Origin: Kaistella soli
Lineage (GTDB): Bacteria > Bacteroidota > Bacteroidia > Flavobacteriales > Weeksellaceae
Direction of reading: 5' to 3'
Length of the DNA stretch: 64,000 bases
NCBI RefSeq assembly: GCF_019038595.1
Contig: NZ_JAHOPF010000003.1
Coordinates: forward strand, 1-64,000
Shown here: positions 17,407 to 26,132 of the stretch, piece after piece
Position numbering within the stretch: position 1 is the first letter of the stretch
How the letters are laid out: each line of letters begins with the position of its first letter
The notes under the pieces: model-generated
Database searches by the model: none
The model's input: the letters and a program-made list of their open reading frames with translations, nothing else
What the model was told of the DNA's origin: nothing
Made by a program: the position numbers and the translations under genes

Positions 17407-18273
17407 ATGACCAAAGCAAGAATCGCATTATTCATCGGGATTTTGTGTATTTCCATATTTCCCGTGATCGTCCGCATGAATCTTACTTCAGGACTCATTT
17501 CTGCATTTTACCGAATGGCAATTGCAACTGCCATTCTTTTGCCTGTTGCGCTTTACAAAGGTAAACTTGTTTTAAAGAACCGAAAACTGATATTTCCGAT
17601 TGCGATTTGCGGAATACTTTTCGCTTCAGATATTGCAGTTTGGAATATCTCGATTCAGCACTCATCAGCAACCCAGGCAACGCTGCTGACGAATCTTTCA
17701 CCGATTTGGGTGGGCATTTTTTCATTTGTTTTTCTGAATTACCGCCCCAGAAAAAGCTTCTGGCTGGGAACATTCATCGCATTAATGGGAATGATGGTTT
17801 TCGTTGGTATTGACACGATTTTAGAATTGAAATTAGACACCGCTTTTTTCCTCGGAGTGTTATCGGGATTGCTATATGCTTTATATATTTTAGTAAGCAA
17901 AACGGTTTTGGAAAAAGTTGAAGTGATCACTTTTATCACCTACAGTATGATTTTCTCTACCGTTTTTCTCTTCATTGTTAATGTTGCTTTTGGGGATGAA
18001 TTTTTTGGGTTTTCCAGTCAAGCCTGGATTTCGCTTTTTGTTCAGGGAATCGTATGTCAGTTAATTGCTTGGCTGCTCATCAGTTATTCGACCCAAAATA
18101 TGCGGGCAACCCGCGTTTCATTAAGCCTTCTCAGTCAGGCTATTTTTGCGGCGCTTTTGGCTGCAGTGTTCATCGGGGAGAAAATAACATCCGTTCAAAT
18201 GATTGGAAGTATCATCATATTGGCAGGCATCGCAACCACTTTCTATGAAAAGAAAAAACAGGAAACGGCGTAA
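17407..18273 (+). CDS. DMT superfamily (EamA) transporter
   Basis: Inner-membrane exporter-like protein of 288 residues with about ten helices in two EamA repeats (roughly 5-135 and 145-280). Typical features are NISIQHSSATQATLLTNLSP in repeat one and RVSLSLLSQAIFAALLA with FIGEKIT in repeat two. The substrate is unknown; family members export amino acids, purines or other metabolites. It is the last gene of the run that begins with HMG-CoA reductase. Confidence 0.88.
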   Translation: MTKARIALFIGILCISIFPVIVRMNLTSGLISAFYRMAIATAILLPVALYKGKLVLKNRKLIFPIAICGILFASDIAVWNISIQHSSATQATLLTNLSPIWVGIFSFVFLNYRPRKSFWLGTFIALMGMMVFVGIDTILELKLDTAFFLGVLSGLLYALYILVSKTVLEKVEVITFITYSMIFSTVFLFIVNVAFGDEFFGFSSQAWISLFVQGIVCQLIAWLLISYSTQNMRATRVSLSLLSQAIFAALLAAVFIGEKITSVQMIGSIIILAGIATTFYEKKKQETA

Positions 18274-18341
18274 CCGTAACTTTATAAACCGTTTGGTGAC
18301 AAAAATCTTGTAGGTTCAATCATTATCTTCTCAAATTTTCT

Positions 18342-18349
18342 TAAATTTG
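18342..18349 (+). promoter_or_regulatory. -7 box of sucC promoter
   Basis: TAAATTTG, 37 bases upstream of the sucC ATG. No clear -33 element. Confidence 0.6.
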
Positions 18350-18386
18350 TCAATCTTTAAAAAAAATTAAATCTAATTCAAATATT

Positions 18387-19583
18387 ATGAATCTTCACGA
18401 GTATCAGTCAAAAGAGATTTTAGCAAAATATGGCGTTAACATCCAACGCGGTTTTGTTGCAAACAATGTAGATGAAGCAGTAGATGCAGCCAATAAATTA
18501 AAAGAACTGACCGGAGGTGCAGAAGGTTGGGTAGTAAAAGCTCAGGTTCATGCAGGTGGTCGTGGAAAAGGCGGCGGTGTAAAGTTTTCTCCGAATTTGG
18601 AAAAACTTAAGGAAAATGCTCAGAACATCATCGGAATGCAGCTGGTAACTCCTCAAACGTCTGCTGAAGGTAAAAAAGTAAACTTCGTTTTGGTAGCTGA
18701 AGATGTATATTATCCAGGAGCTTCAGAAACTAAAGAATATTATGTTTCAATCCTTTTAGACAGAGCTTTAGGCAAAAACACAGTAGTTTATTCTACAGAA
18801 GGTGGAATGGATATCGAACATGTTGCCGAAGTAACCCCTCATTTGATTCATAAAGAAGTGATTGATCCGGCTTTCGGACTTCAGGGTTTCCAGGCGAGAA
18901 AAATCGCGTTCAACCTTGGTTTGTCAGGAAATGCGTTCAAAGAATTTACCAAATTCATTACCAGTCTTTATAATGCTTATGTAGGAATTGATGCTTCACT
19001 TTTCGAGATCAATCCTGTTTTGAAAACTTCAGATGATAAGATTATCGCTGTGGATGCGAAAGTAACTTTAGACGGTAACGCACTTTTCCGTCACAAAGAT
19101 CTGGAAGCTTTAAGAGATACGAGAGAAGAAGATCCTACAGATGTTGAAGCTGGTGAGGCTGGTCTTAACTTCGTGAAACTGGACGGTGACGTTGCATGTA
19201 TGGTAAACGGAGCCGGTTTGGCAATGGCTACTATGGATATCATTAAATTATCCGGCGGTAACCCTGCTAACTTCCTTGACGTTGGTGGAACTGCCGATGC
19301 AGAAAGAGTTCAGAAAGCTTTCGGTATCATCCTTAAAGATCCGAACGTAAAAGCAATTTTGATCAACATTTTCGGTGGTATCGTACGTTGCGACCGTGTA
19401 GCTCAGGGTGTTGTGGATGCTTACAAAGCAATGGGAAGCCTTCCTGTTCCTTTGATTGTACGTCTTCAGGGAACCAACGCTGTTGAAGCGAAGCAATTGA
19501 TCGACAATTCAGGTCTTCCTGTACATTCAGCAATTACTCTGGAAGAAGCAGCCAATAAAGTAAAAGAAGTTTTAGGTCACTAA
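18387..19583 (+). CDS. sucC: succinate-CoA ligase (ADP-forming), beta subunit
   Basis: TCA-cycle enzyme subunit that binds nucleotide in an N-terminal ATP-grasp domain and couples succinyl-CoA cleavage to ATP formation. Visible motifs are MNLHEYQSKEILAKYGV, KAQVHAGGRGKGGGVK, LFEINPL-type FEINPVLKT and the C-terminal NIFGGIVRCDRVAQGVV. The length of 398 residues is standard. The alpha subunit gene sucD is not adjacent: a terminator follows directly. Separate sucC and sucD loci are known in Bacteroidota. Confidence 0.97.
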   Translation: MNLHEYQSKEILAKYGVNIQRGFVANNVDEAVDAANKLKELTGGAEGWVVKAQVHAGGRGKGGGVKFSPNLEKLKENAQNIIGMQLVTPQTSAEGKKVNFVLVAEDVYYPGASETKEYYVSILLDRALGKNTVVYSTEGGMDIEHVAEVTPHLIHKEVIDPAFGLQGFQARKIAFNLGLSGNAFKEFTKFITSLYNAYVGIDASLFEINPVLKTSDDKIIAVDAKVTLDGNALFRHKDLEALRDTREEDPTDVEAGEAGLNFVKLDGDVACMVNGAGLAMATMDIIKLSGGNPANFLDVGGTADAERVQKAFGIILKDPNVKAILINIFGGIVRCDRVAQGVVDAYKAMGSLPVPLIVRLQGTNAVEAKQLIDNSGLPVHSAITLEEAANKVKEVLGH

Positions 19584-19605
19584 GATTTTTAAAATATTTA
19601 TTATA

Positions 19606-19640
19606 AACCGTTCAATTTTTTTTGGGCGGTTTTTTTTGTT
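19606..19640 (+). terminator. sucC terminator
   Basis: A 10-bp stem (19606-19615 with 19622-19631, two G-T pairs) followed by a run of T. The loop itself is all T. Confidence 0.75.
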
Positions 19641-19659
19641 TTTAGGAGCCGGGAACCTG

Positions 19660-19760
19660 CTTGTAGTTTATCCTGAGCCTGTCGAAGGACGGTATCTTTT
19701 TCTCCTCGTTCCTCGTCAAAAAAAGGATGCCGCTGCAATCAGGGCTAGGGGATTTCGGGA
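19660..19760. repeat. dispersed intergenic repeat, copy A
   Basis: Holds CCTGAGCCTGTCGAAGGAC, a sequence I recall as widely scattered between genes in many bacteria, then AAAAGGATGCCGCTGCAATC and GGGCTAG. The latter part matches copy B near 32175-32204 (GCTGCAATCGGGGCTAG). It lies between the sucC terminator and the 3' end of the MscS gene. Confidence 0.65.
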
Positions 19761-19770
19761 CAAAAGAAAA

Positions 19771-20637
19771 CTATTCCTGAGCCGAGTTTCCGGTATCAAT
19801 CTGGGTCTGTGTCGCCAGCTGAATTCCATTGTCATCCAGTTTTTTCTTGATCCTTAAAAGCGCTTCGCTTCGCACGTGTGAGATTTTTTCTCCGTTTTTC
19901 ATCTGGAAACGCGCTTCCAAATAAAAGATGCCCAAACTCTGTTTCAGGAAGATCACTTCGGCACTGTCCTTATTATCAGCAAAATCAAAAGTGTGAATTT
20001 CATCAAGGATTACTTTTTTAGCTTTTTCTAAATCCTCATTGTTGGGAATTTCAAGATCAATAAAGACTTTTCTTTGCGATGATGCAGAATAATTGATAAA
20101 CGGCGCGCTGAAAATCAACTGATTTGGAATGTAAACTTTTTTACCTTCATCGGTAATCACTTTGGTAGTGAGAAATCCTATCGTTTCCACCGTTCCCGAA
20201 ATTCCTTTAATCGAAACATAGTCACCCACAGCGAATGCTTTATCAAAGCTAATCAGCATCCCCGAAAACATCGAGGAAACCAAATCTTTCAGCGCAACCC
20301 CAGCAATAACCCCGGCAACGCCCAAACTTCCAAGGAACTTCAGCACAAATCCGCCCAATCCCATAATTTCAAAAGCGATAAAAGCGCCCATTAAAATAAT
20401 GAGGAACTTGAAAACTCCGATTAATGTAACAATGGAGTTGCTTTTACTGTTGGGAAACAGCCTGTGGAAAATCTTTACAGAAACTTTACTCAGATAAGAG
20501 CTCATCATCAGAATCAAAACAAACACGATAATTCCGACGGCGATATTAGGAGTGGTTTCTGCGAATTTGGTATACCAGCGTTCCAGAACACGGTAAACGA
20601 TATCTATATATTTTATTTTAGTTACATCTACTTCCAT
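19771..20637 (-). CDS. MscS family mechanosensitive ion channel
   Basis: Small-conductance tension-gated channel that releases solutes on osmotic downshock. The 288 residues have N-terminal helices (about 28-50 and 73-98), the Gly/Ala-rich pore helix LGVAGVIAGVALKDLVSS and the beta domain FAVGDYVSIKGISGTVETIGFLTTKV, then a mixed C-terminal domain. I start at ATG 20637 (MEVDVTK); the longer frame opens with TTG. The C-terminal end lies close to repeat copy A. Confidence 0.92.
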   Translation of the reverse strand: MEVDVTKIKYIDIVYRVLERWYTKFAETTPNIAVGIIVFVLILMMSSYLSKVSVKIFHRLFPNSKSNSIVTLIGVFKFLIILMGAFIAFEIMGLGGFVLKFLGSLGVAGVIAGVALKDLVSSMFSGMLISFDKAFAVGDYVSIKGISGTVETIGFLTTKVITDEGKKVYIPNQLIFSAPFINYSASSQRKVFIDLEIPNNEDLEKAKKVILDEIHTFDFADNKDSAEVIFLKQSLGIFYLEARFQMKNGEKISHVRSEALLRIKKKLDDNGIQLATQTQIDTGNSAQE

Positions 20638-20719
20638 ATTCAAATATATTCTTTTTAAAAGATTTTGACCAAACAAATTTCAGTCCAGACAATTTTAACC
20701 GGAAAACTTGAAAATTCAT

Positions 20720-20727
20720 TATCTTTG
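20720..20727 (+). promoter_or_regulatory. -7 box of rnpB promoter
   Basis: TATCTTTG ends 4 bases before the first paired base of the RNase P RNA, which is the spacing expected between this box and a transcription start. Confidence 0.75.
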
Positions 20728-20731
20728 CCCT

Positions 20732-21060
20732 CCACAAGAAAGACGGCCTGTTGATTCCGGGGAACCGGGGTAGGAAAGTCCGGACACCACAGAGCAGCAA
20801 AGCGGGTAACACCCGTCGGTCGCAAGATCAGGACCAGTGCAACAGAAAGTATGTATATTAATTTATAGTGAAACCAGGTAAACTCTTTGCGGTGCAATGT
20901 TAAGTATATCGGATTTCCCGGTTCGCCGGGATAGGAGTTGCTCGCTCCAAAAACCGAGGGGTAAACAGCTAAAGCTTTGCAGTAATGTAAAGCGCAGATA
21001 AATAACAGGCACTTTCGTTTCGGCGAATGTACAGAATCCGGCTTACAGTTTTTCTTGTGG
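20732..21060 (+). ncRNA. rnpB: RNase P RNA (bacterial class A)
   Basis: Catalytic RNA that matures tRNA 5' ends. The conserved AGGAAAGTCCGGAC block is at about 20772-20785, with CAGAGCAG after it; the distal partner ACAGAATCCGGCTTACAG is near 21031-21048, and CAGTGCAACAGAAAG lies between. The ends pair perfectly as CCACAAGAAA/TTTCTTGTGG (20732-20741 with 21051-21060), forming helix P1 and fixing both boundaries. The length is 329 nt. Confidence 0.96.
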
Positions 21061-21078
21061 TTTTTTAATAAAAAAGAA

Positions 21079-21110
21079 AAAGCAGAAATTTAGGTTTCTG
21101 CTTTTTTTTA
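21079..21110. terminator. bidirectional terminator, rnpB / ppk2
   Basis: The stem AGCAGAAA/TTTCTGCT (21081-21088 with 21095-21102) is flanked by A-rich and T-rich runs, serving rnpB on plus and ppk2 on minus. Confidence 0.85.
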
Positions 21111-21144
21111 TGATCATTAGTGAATTTGGTATATCTAAATAAAA

Positions 21145-22029
21145 CTATTCGCTTTCCAGCTGTGTTCTCGCTCCTTCCAATTCTTTCCGGTCAGCTTCTG
21201 AAAGCTTGGGGAATTTTAAATTCATACCTTCCAGAGCATCAATAATAATCTGGATCGCGGCAACTCTGGCAAACCATTTGTCATCGGCAGGAATCACATA
21301 CCACGGCGCATAATCTTTGGAGGTTTGGTTGATAGCATCTTCATAAGCGGTCATGTACTGATCCCAAAGTGCACGCTCCGGCAGATCTGCCATAGAAAAT
21401 TTCCAGTTTTTTTCCTGTTCGTCAATTCTTTGAATTAATCGCACTTTCTGCTCTTTTTTCGAAACGTTCAGAAATAATTTAATGACTGTGGTTCCGTTAT
21501 CTGCTAAATGTCTTTCAAAATTTCTGATGCTTTTGTAGCGTTTTTTCCAGAATTTCTTGTCAAAATTCTCTACAGAATTCCACACTTTTTCATTCAAATT
21601 AAATTCGGGATGAACTTTGCAAACCAACACACTTTCGTAATGGCTTCTGTTAAAGATTCCGATGTCTCCTTTTTCCGGCAGCGCGATATAATGTCGCCAC
21701 AGAAAATCATGGGAATATTCTTTATGACTCGGCGCCTTAAAACTGGTTACCTCACATCCCTGCGGATTTACCCCACCGAAAACATGCTCAATTAAGGAAT
21801 CTTTTCCGGCTCCGTCCATTGCCTGCAGCACGACCAGTAAAGATTTGCTGGAATCCGCGTAAAGTCTTTCCTGAAGTTCACGGAGTTTTATTTTTTCGAT
21901 TTGAAGCATTTTCTCTCCTTCCTCTTTCGTAAGACCTCCTTTATAGCTGGTATTAGAATTTTTAATAGAAAACGGTGCTTTCACAATGAAATTGTCGCTG
22001 AAATCTAAATCCATAATTGTTATTTTCAT
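21145..22029 (-). CDS. polyphosphate kinase 2 family protein
   Basis: Cytoplasmic P-loop enzyme that moves phosphate between polyphosphate and nucleotides. In 294 residues: Walker A region VLQAMDGAGKDSLIEHVF, then QGCEVTSFKAPS, FLWRHYIALPEKGDIGIFNRSHYE and the lid-region RFERHL-like RNFERHLADNG, followed by MADLPERALWDQYM. The one-domain architecture matches PPK2 class I or III; the class and whether AMP or ADP is used cannot be told by eye. It starts at an ATG. Confidence 0.93.
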   Translation of the reverse strand: MKITIMDLDFSDNFIVKAPFSIKNSNTSYKGGLTKEEGEKMLQIEKIKLRELQERLYADSSKSLLVVLQAMDGAGKDSLIEHVFGGVNPQGCEVTSFKAPSHKEYSHDFLWRHYIALPEKGDIGIFNRSHYESVLVCKVHPEFNLNEKVWNSVENFDKKFWKKRYKSIRNFERHLADNGTTVIKLFLNVSKKEQKVRLIQRIDEQEKNWKFSMADLPERALWDQYMTAYEDAINQTSKDYAPWYVIPADDKWFARVAAIQIIIDALEGMNLKFPKLSEADRKELEGARTQLESE

Positions 22030-22068
22030 TAAAAATAAAAAAAATCACTTCAATAAAGAAGTGATTTT
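22030..22068 (-). terminator. terminator of DUF1573 gene
   Basis: An 11-bp stem AAAATCACTTC/GAAGTGATTTT (22041-22051 with 22058-22068); the adjacent A-rich run gives a long U-tract on the minus strand. It sits in the gap before the ppk2 start. Confidence 0.85.
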
Positions 22069-22095
22069 AAAAATTATTTTTTAAAACTGCAAATA

Positions 22096-22602
22096 TTACA
22101 TTGCAGCAGGTTTTTTAGTTGCTTTTTTAGCTTTTGCTGGTGCTGCTTTCGCTTTTACAGAAACTTCTGCTGCCACTGGAGCGGCTACAGCTCTTGCTTC
22201 CTGCATTGCTTCAGCTTTCATTGCCGCAGGTTCTGCACCTCCTTCTACCGTACCTTTAATGTTAATTACAGATCTGCTGTTTGCAGGGTCGTTAGAATAC
22301 ACCTCGATAATTTTGGTAAATGGACCGACAATGGTCGTGTTATAACCTACTTTAATTTGAGCGGTTTTTCCCGGCATGATAGGGTCCTGGCTCCATTCCG
22401 GAGTAGTACATCCGCAAGATGCCTGTACTTTGGAAATAATCAGAGGTTTGTCTCCTGTATTTTTTACAACAAACATTCTGTGACCGTCAGCTCCGTTTTT
22501 TACGGTTCCGTAATCGAAGGTTGTTTTATCGAAGGAAATGGTTTGTGCTGAGGCGAATGCGAATGATGCTGTCAAAAATAAGCCAGCTAATAAATTTTTC
22601 AT
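22096..22602 (-). CDS. DUF1573 domain protein, exported
   Basis: A 168-residue exported protein. The signal peptide MKNLLAGLFLTASFAFASAQ is followed by one DUF1573 (Ig/ASPM-SPD-2-Hydin-like) domain with FDYGTVKNGADG, FVVKNTGDKPLIISKVQASCGCTTPEW and YNTTIVGPF. The tail after residue 120 is Ala/Lys-rich (AKAAPAKAKKATKK), probably disordered and positively charged. The function is unknown; the tail could bind envelope polyanions, which is speculation. Confidence 0.88.
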   Translation of the reverse strand: MKNLLAGLFLTASFAFASAQTISFDKTTFDYGTVKNGADGHRMFVVKNTGDKPLIISKVQASCGCTTPEWSQDPIMPGKTAQIKVGYNTTIVGPFTKIIEVYSNDPANSRSVINIKGTVEGGAEPAAMKAEAMQEARAVAAPVAAEVSVKAKAAPAKAKKATKKPAAM

Positions 22603-22644
22603 ATTTTTAAATGTTATGTTGATGTTTTGATAAAATTAGAACGA

Positions 22645-22652
22645 CAAAGTTA
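22645..22652 (-). promoter_or_regulatory. -7 box of DUF1573 gene promoter
   Basis: TAACTTTG on the minus strand, 42 bases before the start codon, divergent from the valS promoter 40 bases away. Confidence 0.6.
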
Positions 22653-22691
22653 AAAATTATTTCAATAGGTAGATAATTTTTTTTATTTCCC

Positions 22692-22699
22692 TATTTTTG
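22692..22699 (+). promoter_or_regulatory. -7 box of valS promoter
   Basis: TATTTTTG followed by CACC. An in-frame TTG that could pass as an early valS start lies inside this box (22697-22699), so it cannot be the translated start. Confidence 0.7.
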
Positions 22700-22726
22700 C
22701 ACCTATTAAAGACAAAGAAAAGATTT

Positions 22727-25345
22727 ATGCAGATCTCAGAAAAATATAATCCTCAGGAAACTGAGAACAAGTGGTACAGCTATTGGCTGGAAAATAATTA
22801 TTTCCATTCCGAACCTAACGAAAAACCGCCCTACACGATTGTAATTCCTCCGCCTAACGTTACCGGAATTCTTCACATGGGCCATATGCTGAATAATACC
22901 ATTCAGGATGTTTTAGTCAGACGTGCGCGGATGCAGGGCTTCAACGCATGTTGGGTTCCCGGTACCGATCATGCATCTATTGCAACGGAAGCTAAGGTGG
23001 TAGCAAAACTGAAATCTGAAGGAATTAATAAATCTGATCTAACCCGTGAAGAGTTTTTAAAACACGCTTGGGACTGGACCGACAAATACGGAGGAACAAT
23101 CCTTGAGCAGCTTAAAAAGCTCGGCTGTTCCTGTGACTGGGAAAGAACCCGTTTCACTCTGGAACCGAAACTTTCTCAGCAGGTGATCAAATCTTTCGTT
23201 GATTTATACAACAAAGGCTTGATTTACAGAGGTTACCGAATGGTTAACTGGGATCCGGAAGCAAAAACCAATATTTCCGATGAAGAGGTAATCTTTAAAG
23301 AACAGAATGGAAAACTTTATTATTTAAAATATAAAATCGAGGGAACGGGAGAATTTCTTTCGGTGGCGACAACGCGTCCTGAAACTATTTTCGGGGATAC
23401 TGCTGTTTGTATAAATCCTGATGATGAAAGGTATGCACATTTGCGCGGCAAAAATGTTATTGTTCCTATCGTTAACCGGATAATTCCAATTATTGAAGAT
23501 GAGTATGTGGATATCGAATTCGGAACCGGTGCATTGAAAATTACGCCGGCTCATGATATCAACGATTATGAAATCGGGAAACGTCATGGTTTACCAATGA
23601 TTGATTCTTTGGATGATGATGCTAACTTAAACGATCACGGACAGCATTATGCAGGAAAAAACCGGTTCGAGGTAAGAAAAGCAATTGCCAAAGAACTGGA
23701 AGAAAAAAATCTTTTGCTTAAGGCTGAAGATTATGTGAATAAAGTAGGAACCTCTGAGAGAACGGGCGCGGTAATCGAACCGAAAGTTTCAGTTCAGTGG
23801 TTTCTCAAAATGGAAGACATCGCTAAGCCTGCACTAGATGTGGTGATGAATGATGAAATTAAATTTCATCCTGAAAAATTCAAAAACACCTATAAACACT
23901 GGATGGAAAACATCCGCGACTGGAACATTTCCCGTCAGTTGTGGTGGGGACAGCAAATTCCTGCCTATTTCTATGGTGAAGGCGAAAATGATTTTGTTGT
24001 TGCACAAAGCATCGAAGAAGCATTGGTATTGGCCAGAGAAAAATCTCAAATCTCAACACTGGAAATTGCTGATTTAAAGCAGGATTCAGATGCTTTGGAT
24101 ACCTGGTTCTCTTCGTGGCTGTGGCCAATGTCGGTTTTTGACGGAATGCTGGATCCTGACAACAAGGAAATCAACTACTATTATCCAACTTCAGATTTGG
24201 TTACCGGTCCGGATATTATTTTCTTCTGGGTGGCAAGGATGATTATGGCAGGGTTGGAATACCGCAAAGAAGTTCCGTTCAAGAATGTATACTTTACAGG
24301 AATTGTCCGTGATAAGCAGAGAAGGAAAATGTCGAAACAGCTTGGAAATTCCCCTGATCCGGTTGAACTGATTGAAAAATACGGCGCGGATGGTGTTCGA
24401 GTAGGAATTTTATTGAGTTCTGCAGCCGGAAACGATTTGCTTTTCGATGAAGAACTGATGCTGCAGGGACGTAATTTTGCCACCAAGATCTGGAATGCAT
24501 ATAAGCTGATTCAGGGCTGGAACAAAGACGAAACAATCAAAGCCAATGATTCCGACCGCCAGGCGATTGAGTGGTTCGGTCATCAGATGGATAAAACCAT
24601 TGCGGAAGTAGCTGATCAGTTTGAGAAATTCAGAATTTCTGATGCGTTGCACTTGCTTTATAAACTCGTGTGGGACGATTTCTGTTCGTGGTATCTTGAA
24701 GCCATTAAACCTGGATTCGGCGAGCCGATTTCAAAAGAAGTATATGATCAGACAATTGCTTATTTTGAAGAGTTGATGAAGATGCTTCATCCGTTCATGC
24801 CGTTTTTGTCAGAAGAGCTGTGGCAGAATATTGCGGAAAGAACACCTGAAAACGCATTGGTTATTGCACAGCAAAGAAAACCTGAAACATTTAATAATGA
24901 TTTGATTCGGAATTTCGAAACCTCCAAGGAACTGATTTCCGGAGTAAGAAATTACCGCCAAAGCAAAGGGATTTCCCCAAGAGAAACGGTTGAAGTGTTT
25001 ACAAATGCCGAAACCTTCGCGAATGAAAATCTGGTAAAAAAATTAGCCAATATTTCTGAGATCAGTTTCGGTCAGAAAACAGACAAGCCAAGTTTTACCT
25101 TTTTGGTAGGTTCTACGGAAATTTCAATTCCTTTAAGCGAAAACCTCGATTTAGAGGAAGAGAAAATTAAAACTGAGGAAGAAATTAAGTACTTAAAAGG
25201 TTTCCTTATTTCGGTGGAGAAAAAGCTTTCCAATGAAAAATTTGTGGCCAATGCAAAACCGGAAGTCGTGGACGCGGAACGCAAAAAACAGAAAGATGCT
25301 CAGGATAAAATCGACTTGCTGGAAGCTAAACTGAAAACGCTTTAA
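22727..25345 (+). CDS. valS: valine-tRNA ligase
   Basis: Class I synthetase charging tRNA-Val. Catalytic motifs are PPPNVTGILHMGHMLN (HIGH equivalent) and RRKMSKQLGNSP (KMSKS). Between them lies the CP1 editing domain with ATTRPETIFGDTAV. The C-terminus carries the anticodon-binding domain and a coiled-coil arm (LEEEKIKTEEEIKYLKGFL). The 872-residue length from ATG 22727 (MQISEKYN) is normal for the family. Confidence 0.97.
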   Translation: MQISEKYNPQETENKWYSYWLENNYFHSEPNEKPPYTIVIPPPNVTGILHMGHMLNNTIQDVLVRRARMQGFNACWVPGTDHASIATEAKVVAKLKSEGINKSDLTREEFLKHAWDWTDKYGGTILEQLKKLGCSCDWERTRFTLEPKLSQQVIKSFVDLYNKGLIYRGYRMVNWDPEAKTNISDEEVIFKEQNGKLYYLKYKIEGTGEFLSVATTRPETIFGDTAVCINPDDERYAHLRGKNVIVPIVNRIIPIIEDEYVDIEFGTGALKITPAHDINDYEIGKRHGLPMIDSLDDDANLNDHGQHYAGKNRFEVRKAIAKELEEKNLLLKAEDYVNKVGTSERTGAVIEPKVSVQWFLKMEDIAKPALDVVMNDEIKFHPEKFKNTYKHWMENIRDWNISRQLWWGQQIPAYFYGEGENDFVVAQSIEEALVLAREKSQISTLEIADLKQDSDALDTWFSSWLWPMSVFDGMLDPDNKEINYYYPTSDLVTGPDIIFFWVARMIMAGLEYRKEVPFKNVYFTGIVRDKQRRKMSKQLGNSPDPVELIEKYGADGVRVGILLSSAAGNDLLFDEELMLQGRNFATKIWNAYKLIQGWNKDETIKANDSDRQAIEWFGHQMDKTIAEVADQFEKFRISDALHLLYKLVWDDFCSWYLEAIKPGFGEPISKEVYDQTIAYFEELMKMLHPFMPFLSEELWQNIAERTPENALVIAQQRKPETFNNDLIRNFETSKELISGVRNYRQSKGISPRETVEVFTNAETFANENLVKKLANISEISFGQKTDKPSFTFLVGSTEISIPLSENLDLEEEKIKTEEEIKYLKGFLISVEKKLSNEKFVANAKPEVVDAERKKQKDAQDKIDLLEAKLKTL

Positions 25346-25376
25346 CTCAATTAATTTTTCAAATCTGCCCACAAAA

Positions 25377-26015
25377 ATGACTCACATTGAAAACATTTCC
25401 AGACTCTTCAGCAAAGATTTTGTTGAAAGTCCTTTAATCGAGACCTTCGATGCCGGAAAAATTATGCTGACGACCGGCCGTCTCGTGGCCTGTGATCCTT
25501 TGATCACTAATGATATGAAGGATTTTAAAATTAATTTTCCTCAGGGCGAATTTCCTGTTTTGGTCCATAAAGAACGGGAAAGTAACTGCATTGCCTATGT
25601 TGAAATTGTTTTCAGTAATTCCCAGGTTTCCGAATGGAAAATGGCAACTACGGAAGGGCAGAATATTGAAGATTTAAAAGGTGAAGAAATCTTCGGATAC
25701 CCTGTAGAAAGTGGAATGGGCTGTTTCATGGATGTAGAAACCCAGGATTGCCTGAATCATTTAGAAAACAAACTGTTTCACAGAAAAGGCGGCGAATTTA
25801 TGGGGATTTATGAAGAGTTTTTCCATAATCATTTCTTCGATGAAAATGGTGCGATTGATCAGTTTGCTTTTTTAAAACCGGACGATGAAAAGTCAGGAAA
25901 TATATTTGCTTTTGAAACCGGTTATGGCGAAGGGTTTTACGCGAGTTACATCGGTTTCGGGAATGATAATCAGCCGGTAAAAATTGTTACAGAATTCATT
26001 GAAATCGGCAGTTAA
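25377..26015 (+). CDS. DUF4241 domain protein
   Basis: A 212-residue cytoplasmic protein without a signal peptide. GKIMLTTGRLVACDPL near residue 28, a mid-region YPVESGMGCFMDVETQ and the C-terminal FETGYGEGFYASYIGFGND are the hallmarks of DUF4241. The family has no established activity; some members occur near toxin-immunity loci, but nothing here shows that. It follows valS by 31 bases and may be cotranscribed. Confidence 0.85.
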   Translation: MTHIENISRLFSKDFVESPLIETFDAGKIMLTTGRLVACDPLITNDMKDFKINFPQGEFPVLVHKERESNCIAYVEIVFSNSQVSEWKMATTEGQNIEDLKGEEIFGYPVESGMGCFMDVETQDCLNHLENKLFHRKGGEFMGIYEEFFHNHFFDENGAIDQFAFLKPDDEKSGNIFAFETGYGEGFYASYIGFGNDNQPVKIVTEFIEIGS

Positions 26016-26078
26016 TATTAGTTAAATAATTTCCGCAATTGTTTTTAAATGAATAAATTTGTTCAGCAGACAAAAAAA

Positions 26079-26107
26079 ATGGGACGCGATTTATCGCGTC
26101 TCTATTA
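26079..26107. repeat. GACGCGATTTATCGCGTC palindromic repeat
   Basis: A near-perfect palindrome (arms 26083-26090 and 26093-26100) with the flank TCTCTA. I recall this GACGCGAT/ATCGCGTC(TCTA) element as a dispersed intergenic repeat in Bacteroidota and other phyla. It lies between the DUF4241 and kinase genes and lacks a strong T-run, so it is not a good terminator. Confidence 0.7.
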
Positions 26108-26132
26108 TTAAAATACCTAACCTTCAAAGCTA

